From Zoroaster sp. YZ-2022 (Eukaryota; Echinodermata; Asteroidea; Forcipulatida; Zoroasteridae), in contig CM055820.1 of assembly GCA_029582265.1 (NCBI GenBank), positions 14,187,695 to 14,251,694 of the forward strand: DNA of 64,000 nt. Direction: 5' to 3'. Below the pieces are notes generated by a model. That model was not told the DNA's origin, searched no databases, and worked only from the letters and a program-made list of their open reading frames with translations. Shown here piece by piece: positions 36,346 through 47,300 of the stretch. The position numbers and the translations under genes were made by a program. How positions within the stretch are numbered: the stretch's first letter is position 1; each line of letters begins with the position of its first letter.

Positions 36346-36704
36346 GTTGTGGGCCACCGTAGTTTTATGACTGTGGGTGAAAGTTTTAGATTGAAATTCA
36401 CTTGATCGACTGAAACTATGGACAAATATTTTGTCTTTTATTTTTACAAATTTTAATCCGTTAGAGTGCCACACTTTTTCTTTTATGTACCCTCCCTTTC
36501 TTGGCAGGGTGCCCATCCTTTTGCCGAGTCCCGCTATTTTTCGAGACACTGGATCCACTCCTTTCTTGCTTGTTGGCTGATCGTTCATCTTTGTTTATTG
36601 TAGGAAATTCAATATGACATCATACGCACGCGTGCATGTATTAACATTTTATTTATTGACATGTGGTCCAAACATTACAGAATTTAAACATTAAAAAAAT
36701 ATTT

Positions 36705-37050
36705 AAGGGAAGATACCACATCGGTATTTGGTAATGTACGTTCATTTTAACCATCTATTATTCAAGAAATATTATGTTATAAAACTGAAATGTGAAAGTT
36801 TCATAGGTGCTCACTATTTTGAAACAAAAAACGACGATTAGTTATGTTTTCTATGTTTTTATATGTTTTACAAAAAGTTGTCAACTGTTTGTAAATTTGA
36901 CCTAACATTTCATGTTTTCTCTAAGATAAAAGCACTTCACACCATATCATTTCTCAGGATGATTTTAAGGTGTGGCCAACATAATAACACCATCCGTTAA
37001 ATGTGATAATGTGGTAATAATTACCAATGTTGTGCCTGCCTTTTCAGACA
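36705..37050. mobile_element. MITE-like family B copy adjoining the satellite
   Basis: Starts TTAAGGGAAGATACCACATC and ends GGTAATAATTACCAATGTTG plus TGCCTGCC. The middle has TTCTCTAAGATAAAAGCACT like the family copies at 43.25 and 61.92 kb. Its ends are the motif from which the neighbouring satellite is built. Confidence 0.72.
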
Positions 37051-37067
37051 CCACATATCCAACCTGT

Positions 37068-40000
37068 AGAAGGCTTATTAGTCTTATAAGGGAAGGTACA
37101 ACATTGGTAATTACCAGATTAGCTTATTAGTCTTATAAGGGAAGGTACAACATTGGTAATTACCAGATTAGCTTATTAGTCTCATAAGGGAAGGTACAAC
37201 ATTGGTAATTACCAGATTAGCTTATTAGTCTTATAAGGAAGGTACAACATTGGTAATTACCAGATTAGCTTATTAGTCTTATAAGGAAGGTACAACATTG
37301 GTAATTACCAGATTAGCTTATTAGTCTTATAAGGGAAGGTACAACATTGGTAATTACCAGATTAGCTTATTAGTCTTATAAGGGAAGGTACAACATTGGT
37401 AATTACCAGATTAGCTTATTAGTCTTATAAGGGAAGGTACAACATTGGTAATTACCAGATTAGCTTATTAGTCTTATAAGGGAAGGTACAACATTGGTAA
37501 TTACCAGATTAGCTTATAAGGGAAGGTACAACATTGGTAATTACCAGATTAGCTTATTAGTCTTATAAGGGAAGGTACAACATTGGTAATTACCAGATTA
37601 GCTTATTAGTCTTATAAGGGAAGGTACAACATTGGTAATTACCAGATTAGCTTATTAGTCTTATAAGGGAAGGTACAACATTGGTAATTACCAGATTAGG
37701 TCTTATAAGGGAAGGTACAACATTGGTAATTACCAGATTAGCTTATAAGGGAAGGTACAACATTGGTAATTACCAGATTAGCTTATTAGTCTCATAAGGG
37801 AAGGTACAACATTGGTAATTACCAGATTAGCTTATTAGTCTCATAAGGGAAGGTACAACATTGGTAATTACCAGATTAGCTTATTAGTCTCATAAGGGAA
37901 GGTACAACATTGGTAATTACCAGATTAGCTTATTAGTCTTATAAGGGAAGGTACAACATTGGTAATTACCAGATTAGCTTATTAGTCTTATAAGGGAAGG
38001 TACAACATTGGTAATTACCAGATTAGCTTATTAGTCTTATAAGGAAATACAACATTGGTAATTACCAGATTAGCTTATTAGTCTTATAAGGGAAGGTACA
38101 ACATTGGTAATTACCAGATTAGCTTATTAGTCTTATAAGGGAAGGTACAACATTGGTAATTACCAGATTAGCTTATTAGTCTTATAAGGGAAGGTACAGC
38201 ATTGGTAATTACCAGATTAGCTTATAAGGGAAGGTACAACATTGGTAATTACCAGATTAGCTTATTAGTCTTATAAGGAAGGTACAACATTGGTAATTAC
38301 CAGATTAGCTTATTAGTCTTATAAGGAAGGTACAACATTGGTAATTACCAGATTAGCTTATTAGTCTTATAAGGAAGGTACAACATTGGTAATTACCAGA
38401 TTAGCTTATTAGTCTTATAAGGGAAGGTACAACATTGGTAATTACCAGATTAGCTTATTAGTCTTATAAGGAAGGTACAACATTGGTAATTACCAGATTA
38501 GCTTATTAGTCTCATAAGGGAAGGTACAACATTGGTAATTACCAGATTAGCTTATTAGTCTCATAAGGGAAGGTACAACATTGGTAATTACCAGATTAGC
38601 TTATTAGTCTCATAAGGGAAGGTACAACATTGGTAATTACCAGATTAGCTTATTAGTCTCATAAGGGAAGGTACAACATTGGTAATTACCAGATTAGCTT
38701 ATTAGTCTCATAAGGGAAGGCACAACATTGGTAATTACCAGATTAGCTTATTAGTCTTATAAGGGAAGGTACAACATTGGTAATTACCAGATTAGCTTAT
38801 TAGTCTTATAAGGAAATACAACATTGGTAATTACCAGATTAGCTTATTAGTCTTATAAGGGAAGGTACAACATTGGTAATTACCAGATTAGCTTATAAGG
38901 GAAGGTACAACATTGGTAATTACCAGATTAGCTTATTAGTCTTATAAGGGAAGGTACAACATTGGTAATTACCAGATTAGCTTATTAGTCTTATAAGGGA
39001 AGGTACAACATTGGTAATTACCAGATTAGCTTATTAGTCTTATAAGGGAAGGTACAACATTGGTAATTACCAGATTAGCTTATTAGTCTTATAAGGGAAG
39101 GTACAACATTGGTAATTACCATATTAGCTTATAAGGGAAGGTACAACATTGGTAATTACCAGATTAGCTTATTAGTCTTATAAGGGAAGGTACAACATTG
39201 GTAATTACCAGATTAGCTTATTAGTCTTATAAGGAAGGTACAACATTGGTAATTACCAGATTAGCTTATAAGTGAAGGTACAACATTGGTAATTACCAGA
39301 TTAGCTTATTAGCCTTATAAGGGAAGGTACAACATTGGTAATTACCACATTAGCTTATTAGTCTTATAAGGGAAGGTACAACATTGGTAATTACCAGATT
39401 AGCTGATTAGTCTTATGAAGGGAAGGTACAACATTGGTAATTACCAGATTAGCTTATTAGTCTTATAAGGAAGGTACAACATTGGTAATTACCAGATTAG
39501 CTTATAAGGAAGGTACAACATTGGTAATTACCAGATTAGCTTATTAGTCTTATAAGGGAAGGTACAACATTGGTAATTACCAGATTAGCTTATTAGTCTT
39601 ATAAGGAAGGTACAACATTGGTAATTACCAGATTAGCTTATTAGTCTTATAAGGGAAGGTACAACATTGGTAATTACCAGATTAGCTTATTAGTCTTATA
39701 AGGAAGGTACAACATTGGTAATTACCAGATTAGCTATTAGTCTTATAAGGGAAGGTACAACATTGGTAATTACCAGATTAGCTTATTAGTCTTATAAGGA
39801 AGGTACAACATTGGTAATTACCAGATTAGCTTATTAGTCTTATAAGGAAGGTACAACATTGGTAATTACCAGATTAGCTTATTAGTCTTATAAGGGAAGG
39901 TACAACATTGGTAATTACCAGATTAGCTTATTAGTCTTATAAGGAAGGTACAACATTGGTAATTACCAGATTAGCTTATTAGTCTTATAAGGAAGGTACA

Positions 40001-43000
40001 ACATTGGTAATTACCAGATTAGCTTATTAGTCTTATAAGGAAGGTACAACATTGGTAATTACCAGATTAGCTTATTAGACTTATAAGGGAAGGTACAACA
40101 TTGGTAATTACCAGATTAGCTTATTGGTCTTATAAGGGAAGGTACAACATTGGTAATTACCAGATTAGCTTATTAGTCTTATAAGGAAGGTACAACATTG
40201 GTAATTACCAGATTAGGCTTATTAGTCTTATAAGGAAGGTACAACATTGGTAATTACCAGATTAGCTTATTAGTCTTATAAGGAATGTACAACATTGGTA
40301 ATTACCAGATTAGCTTATTAGCCTTATAAGGAAGGTACAACATTGGTAATTACCAGATTAGCTATTAGTCTTATAAGGAAGGTACAACATTGGTAATTAC
40401 CAGATTAGCTTATTAGTCTTATAACTATAAGGGAAGGTACAACATTGGTAATTACCAGATTAGCTTATTAGTCTTATAAGGGAAGGTACAACATTGGTAA
40501 TTACCAGATTAGCTTATAAGGGAAGGTACAACATTGGTAATTACCAGATTAGCTTATTAGTCTTATAAGGGAAGGTACAACATTGGTAATTACCAGATTA
40601 GCTTATTAGTCTTATAAGGGAAGGTACAACATTGGTAATTACCAGATTAGCTTATTAGTCTTATAAGGGAAGGTACAACATTGGTAATTACCAGATTAGC
40701 TTATTAGTCTTATAAGGGAAGGTACAACATTGGTAATTACCAGATTAGCTTATTAGTCTTATAAGGGAAGGTACAACATTGGTAATTACCAGATTAGCTA
40801 TTAGTCTTATAAGGGAAGGTACAACATTGGTAATTACCAGATTAGCTTATTAGTCTTATAAGGGAAGGTACAACATTGGTAATTACCAGATTAGCTTATT
40901 AGTCTTATAAGGGAAGGTACAACATTGGTAATTACCAGATTAGCTTATTAGTCTTATAAGGGAAGGTACAACATTGGTAATTACCAGATTGGCTTATTAG
41001 TCTTATAAGGGAAGGTACAACATTGGTAATTACCAGATTGGCTTATTAGTCTTATAAGGAAGGTACAACATTGGTAATTACCAGATTAGCTTATTAGTCT
41101 CATAAGGGAAGGTACAACATTGGTAATTACCAGATTAGCTTATAGGAAGGTACAACATTGGTAATTACCAGATTAGCTTATTAGTCTTATAAGGAAGGTA
41201 CAACATTGGTAATTACCAGATTAGCTTATAAGGAAGGTACAACATTGGTAATTACCAGATTAGCTTATTAGTCTTATAAGGAAGGTACAACATTGGTAAT
41301 TACCAGATTAGCTTATTAGTCTTATAAGGGAAGGTACAACATTGGTAATTACCAGATTAGCTTATTAGTCTTATAAGGGAAGGTACAACATTGGTAATTA
41401 CCAGATTAGCTTATAAGGGAAGGTACAACATTGGTAATTACCAGATTAGCTTATTAGTCTTATAAGGGAAGGTACAACATTGGTAATTACCAGATTAGTC
41501 TTATAAGGGCAGGTACAACATTGGTAATTACCAGATTAGCTTATTAGTCTTATAAGGGAAGGTACAACATTGGTAATTACCAGATTAGCTTATAAGGGAA
41601 GGTACAACATTGGTAATTACCAGATTAGCTTATTAGTCTTATAAGGGAAGGTACAACATTGGTAATTACCAGATTAGCTTATTAGTCTTATAAGGGAAGG
41701 TACAACATTGGTAATTACCAGATTAGCTTATTAGTCTTATAAGGAAAGGTACAACATTGGTAATTACCAGATTAGCTTATTAGTCTTATAAGGAAGGTAC
41801 AACATTGGTAATTACCAGATTAGCTTATTAGTCTTATAAGGAAGGTACAACATTGGTAATTACCAGATTAGCTTATTAGTCTTATAAGGGAAGGTACAAC
41901 ATTGGTAATTACCAGATTAGCTATTAGTCTTATAAGGGAAGGTACAACATTGGTAATTACCAGATTAGCTATTAGTCTTATAAGGGAAGGTACAACATTG
42001 GTAATTACCAGATTAGCTTATTAGTCTTATAAGGGAAGGTACAACATTGGTAATTACCAGATTAGCTATTAGTCTTATAAGGGAAGGTACAACATTGGTA
42101 CTTACCAGATTAGCTTAATTATTAGTCTTATAAGGGAAGGTACAACATTGGTAATTACCAGATTAGCTTATTAGTCTTATAAGGGAAGGTACAACATTGG
42201 TAATTACCAGATTAGCTTATTAGTCTTATAAGGGAAGGTACAACATTGGTAATTACCAGATTAGCTTAATTATTAGTCTTATAAGGGAAGGTACAACATT
42301 GGTAATTACCAGATTAGCTTATTAGTCTTATAAGGGAAGGTACAACATTGGTACTTACCAGATTAGCTTAATTATTAGTCTTATAAGGGAAGGTACAACA
42401 TTGGTAATTACCAGATTAGCTTATTAGTCTTATAAGGGAAGGTACAACATTGGTAATTACCAGATTAGCTTATTAGTCTTATAAGGGAAGGTACAACATT
42501 GGTAATTACCAGATTAGCTTATTAGTCTTATAAGGGAAGGTACAACATTGGTAATTACCAGATTAGCTTATTAGTCTTATAAGGGAAGGTACAACATTGG
42601 TAATTACCAGATTAGCTTATTAGTCTTATAGGAAGGTACAACATTGGTAATTACCAGATTAGCTTATTAGTCTTATAAGGGAAGGTACAACATTGGTAAT
42701 TACCAGATTAGCTTATTAGTCTTATAAGGGAAGGTACAACATTGGTAATTACCAGATTAGCTTATTAGTCTTATAAGGGAAGGTACAACATTGGTAATTA
42801 CCAGATTAGCTTATTAGTCTTATAAGGGAAGGTACAACATTGGTAATTACCAGATTAGCTTATTAGTCTTATAAGGGAAGGTACAACATTGGTAATTACC
42901 AGATTAGCTTATTAGTCTTATAAGGAAGGTACAACATTGGTAATTACCAGATTAGCTTATTAGTCTTATAAGGGAAGGTACAACATTGGTAATTACCAGA

Positions 43001-43100
43001 TTAGCTTATTAGTCTTATAAGGGAAGGTACAACATTGGTAGTTACCAGATTAGCTTATTAGTCTTATAAGGGAAGGTACAACATTGGTAATTACCAGATT
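37068..43100. repeat. 6-kb satellite, 49-bp unit with frequent 40-bp variants
   Basis: Roughly 125 direct copies of CTTATTAGTCTTATAAGGGA followed by AGGTACAACATTGGTAATTA and CCAGATTAG. Shorter units lack TTAGTCTTA; other variants have TCTCATAAG, GGAAGG for GGGAAGG, or AATTATTAG. Each unit contains two palindromes, CTTATAAG and GGTAATTACC. Variant types occur in runs, for example several TCTCATAAG units near 37.8 and 38.5 kb, which indicates segmental duplication of blocks. No open frame. Confidence 0.98.
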
Positions 43101-43244
43101 ATAAAATTACCTAATTATTTTCAGTGGAATTTGTCGAATTGAAAGTTGCCATATGTCATTGCGATGAAATATTGACAGGTTTGTATTTTATCATGATAGT
43201 TCTTCTTGAAAGATGGAGGTGTGAAATGAACTAGTTACCAAATA

Positions 43245-43600
43245 ACACTGTTGAACCTTCCCTTCGAAAGGAAGGTACATCATATAGCATTGGTTATGTT
43301 GGTAAAACTGCTTCTATGGGTATGCTTTCTTTCTTTGAATAAAGTTATACAACAAAAAACCCAAATTGTGAAAGTTTCAGCTCAATGCAGAATCTAAGTC
43401 ATGAGAAACGTGCAAAAGCATTCATAATTCTTGCTCCATGTACATATTCGTGACGTCATTTCTCTGAAATGAGAACACTTAGGATGATAGGTATCTTTAC
43501 AAATTTCACATCATATTAGCTTTCAGATAATAATTCAGTAATTATGTAATCAGGTAATGACCAATGTTGTACATTCTCTAAATGTTGTGTATATCTTTGT
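43245..43600. mobile_element. MITE-like family B copy, right of the satellite
   Basis: From CGAAAGGAAGGTACATCATA to GGTAATGACCAATGTTGTAC. Shares TAAGTCATGAGAAACG, TCTCTGAAATGAGAACACTT and TTCAGATAATAATTCAGTAA with the copy at 61.92-62.25 kb. Confidence 0.8.
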
Positions 43601-43693
43601 AATTACCTAATTAAATAATAATTGTAATCTCAAAACTTTTGTCTGACATTTGAAATTCATCATGTCCGAGATCTTTTTGCCATGTACATTAGA

Positions 43694-43776
43694 ATGCATA
43701 AACAATCTGAAATAAATGCATAAACAATCTGAAATAAATGCATAAACAATCTGAAATAAATGCATAAATAAGCTGA
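43694..43776. repeat. 21-bp tandem repeat, four copies
   Basis: AATGCATAAACAATCTGAAA plus T, repeated about four times. Confidence 0.9.
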
Positions 43777-44145
43777 AACTTTCTATACATATTTCTTCAT
43801 TCTTATAAAAATGTATACATTTACAAATGGTGTACAATTCCTATAAATAGACAAAAGTTACAAAGTTACAAATCCTATCAAATTATGTAAAAGTTTAGTA
43901 CTTTTAAAGAACGATTTGACAATAATAGTTTGAAATAAAGATTTATAATTGATTTATGACCTGAAGTTTTTCGACTTTATCAATATCAAGTATGACAGAA
44001 TGTTATTGATTGAGGTACAAAAATGCTTTAAAGTAATGCATTGGTTTGATCACTCACAACTGTACGTGTCTTGTATAGTCTTGTATATATATGCATTATA
44101 GTGAGGTAAAAGATTTTGTCTTGTCGTCAGCGACCTGAATACAAT

Positions 44146-44385
44146 TTAAGACGTGGAATTAATTTCTCGAGAGCTCTTTTCTCGGGAACAAGATTTCTTC
44201 TTTGAGGAGCATGCCATCCACTTACATGTACCGTCATCACACGATGAAGAACACGTCATTTGTTGCACGATCATAAACCCATACCTACGTTGCATTACGC
44301 ATCCATAACCGAGAAGTGCCCCCTGTAAGTCACCGAAACAGTACTGCTCTGGATCTTCTGTCTGTTCAACGTAGCATCTCACTAT
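44146..44385 (-). CDS. TIMP-like exon 4 (C-domain)
   Basis: Begins after CACTAAACAG in phase 0 with IVRCYVEQTEDPEQYCFGDL. It includes LLGYGCVMQRRYGF, where TIMPs have their conserved C-domain turn, then CSSSCDDGTCKWMACSS and a basic Ser-rich end with TAA at 44146. Confidence 0.87.
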   Translation of the reverse strand: MVRCYVEQTEDPEQYCFGDLQGALLGYGCVMQRRYGFMIVQQMTCSSSCDDGTCKWMACSSKKKSCSREKSSREINSTS

Positions 44386-47300
44386 CTGTTTAGTGAATAT
44401 CAAGAAATAGGATACCGGTAATTGTTACAATTACTCAATGTCGTAAAGAGTTAATTCAACAATTCGAACGTTCGAACGAGTCCAAAACGTCCAAAACACA
44501 ATCTGCACAAGTAAAGACTGTTTGCGGTGACACCATGTGAAATTCTGAATTCAGGAGAAGATCAGAGCATACTGATCGAAACGTCGAGTTGTAACCACCT
44601 GTTCTTTTCAGAACTTATTACTACTCAATTGACAATTTCATATGGTGTGACCGCAAACAGTCTTTACTTATCCTTTTCACCATGCAAAGCTACAAGTTGC
44701 ACAAATTGCACAAATATGCCTATACATTTTAGATGGCGAAGCGTGAAACCAATGCAAATTCGTACGCCGAATGTTAATTTTGTCTAGTTGGTAACTTCAT
44801 GTCATTCGTGTGACCATGTGTTCTCACCTCACAGCGGCAGCTGTTAGCATACGCCCCAGTTAGGCCGTGTTTTTGTTGGGCACTCAGCATAGATCGTGGT
44901 TGGAACCATGAACACCCCCAAATGAAGTTCAGTTGATTCTCCACGAAGGTATGTCTTCCAAGCATAAGTTGACTGGCGCAGTAATCGATGCCTTGTGGTA
45001 CATTCTTCAAGTGGACAAATCCTTCAGATTACAACAGATTGGACATTAACAGGTGCGTACACTAAAGACTCGTCTGGCAATCTATAGACCATACTACTTT
45101 GCGTGACCAGGGTGCATGGGCGTAAATCCCGGGAGATGGAGGGGATATATATACCCCCCCCCCCCCACTTTTTGGCCCGGGGTGGTTTAAGAGCTCACTT
45201 CTGTGAGAACGCCCCTATCCCTTCCATTAGCCCTCCCGCTCTGATACATTCTCCAGCAGCTGATCTGATTGGGCCTCGCAGGAAGGTTTGGGGGAGATGG
45301 TTTGGAACTGCTTTCCACTCTCTTTGGTGCAGTAAGCGTGCATGTTTTCACCTTGCTCACGATTGCAAGTGTAGACTGTGTGGCTCCGATGCCGCCCTCC
45401 GGCGCGAGCATCTTGTGCATTGTGAGTGGGTTTTAGCTGATTTTGTGGGTTTCGATGCCATTGAGCTCCTTAAACTTGAAAAAGTTCTCTATGCCTCCCG
45501 CTCCTCCCAGTAATCTTCTTGGGTGTCCTCCCCTTGTCATCAGAATTCAGCCTTGCTGTTGTCCGTAGATTGTGTGTAGGTCATGTTGACCTTGTATTCT
45601 TTTTGAATAAATCGTTATACAACAACAACAACAATAGAATCATCCCCCTCCCCCCAGAATTTGTCGTTTGTTTAAATATTTTTATCGGTTTGCTTCTTTG
45701 TCCTGTTGGTTTAATGATTAGCTGTGCATCAGTGGCATAACAACAGTGGTTCAACCCACCCACCCCCCTTGGCATGCCGTTAAAAAATATTGTTTAAAAA
45801 ATAAATAAATAAAAAAGAGAGAGAAGAGAAGTGGTACACAAAGTGATGTTTTTTGCGGTGTTGGGGCTGGAGGGGGGTATCCCTCCGTTGACCGACGTTC
45901 GAAATCCAGTGCATAATGTAAACAAATTTCAATATCAGTATCAATATAGTTTTTAGATGAATAAGATGTGATGTAATGTTAGTGCCTTATTAAAAATAAA
46001 TCAAATTATGATCTTTTTCTGCTGATATCTCAAAATATCAGATTTGATGGTTTGTTGTCATAGACCAGTGTACATTTGATGGTTTGTTGTCATAGACCAG
46101 TGTACATTTGATGGTTTGTTGTCATAGGCCAGTGTGCATTTGATGGTTTCTTGTCATAGACCAGTGTACATTTGATGGTTTGTTGTCATAGACCAGTGTG
46201 CATTTGATGGTTTCTTGTCATAGACCAGTGTACATTTGATGGTTTCTTGTCATAGACCAGTGTACATTTGATGGTTTCTTGTCATAGACCAGTGTACATT
46301 TGATGGTTTCTTGTCATAGACCAGTGTGCATTTGATGGTTTCTTGTCATAGACCAGTGTACATTTGATGGTTTCTTGTCATAGACCAGTGTACATTTGAT
46401 GGTTTCTTGTCATAGACCAGTGTACATTTGATGGTTTCTTGTCATAGACCAGTGTACATTTGATGGTTTCTTGTCATAGACCAGTGTGCATTTGATGGTT
46501 TCTTGTCATAGACCAGTGTACATTTGATGGTTTCTTGTCATAGACCAGTGTACATTTGATGGTTTCTTGTCATAGACCAGTGTACATTTGATGGTTTCTT
46601 GTCATAGACCAGTGTGCATTTGATGGTTTCTTGTCATAGACCAGTGTGCATTTGATGGTTTCTTGTCATAGACCAGTGTACATTTGATGGTTTCTTGTCA
46701 TAGACCAGTGTACATTTGATGGTTTCTTATCATAGACCAGTGTACATTTGATGGTTTCTTGTCATAGACCAGTGTGCATTTGATGGTTTCTTGTCATAGA
46801 CCAGTGTACATTTGATGGTTTCTTATCATAGACCAGTGTACATTTGATGGTTTCTTGTCATAGACCAGTGTACATTTGATGGTTTCTTGTCATAGACCAG
46901 TGTACATTTGATGGTTTCTTGTCATAGACCAGTGTGCATTTGATGGTTTCTTGTCATAGACCAGTGTGCATTTGATGGTTTCTTGTCATAGGCCAGTGTA
47001 CATTTGATGGTTTCTTGTCATAGACCAGTGTACATTTGATGGTTTCTTGTCATAGACCAGTGTGCATTTGATGGTTTCTTGTCATAGACCAGTGTGCATT
47101 TGATGGTTTCTTGTCATAGACCAGTGTGCATTTGATGGTTTCTTGTCATAGACCAGTGTGCATTTGATGGTTTCTTGTCATAGACCAGTGTGCATTTGAT
47201 GGTTTCTTGTCATAGACCAGTGTGCATTTGATGGTTTCTTGTCATAGACGTACCAGTGTGCATTTGATGGTTTCTTGTCATAGACCAGTGTGCATTTGAT

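Larger units (their letters stand above)
31315..36361. mobile_element. 5.05-kb transposon-like unit with ~300-bp repeat-built TIRs
   Basis: The ends are TACGGTGGCCCACAACTGTC and its exact complement. Each end is followed inward by about 290 bp of 20-bp tandem repeats in opposite orientation. GTTTTA flanks both sides (31309-31314 and 36362-36367), a likely 6-bp target duplication. Inside is a small zinc-ribbon gene and AT-rich DNA. No transposase-like open frame longer than about 90 codons exists, so it is a non-autonomous element or one with a heavily spliced gene. The superfamily is not assigned. Confidence 0.85.

Noticed and set aside
37068..43100. CRISPR-like regular array
   Set aside because: Units abut directly with no unique spacers, and the DNA is eukaryotic. 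It is a satellite.
44527..44787. 86-codon plus-strand frame
   Set aside because: Lies across the family A MITE in an intron.
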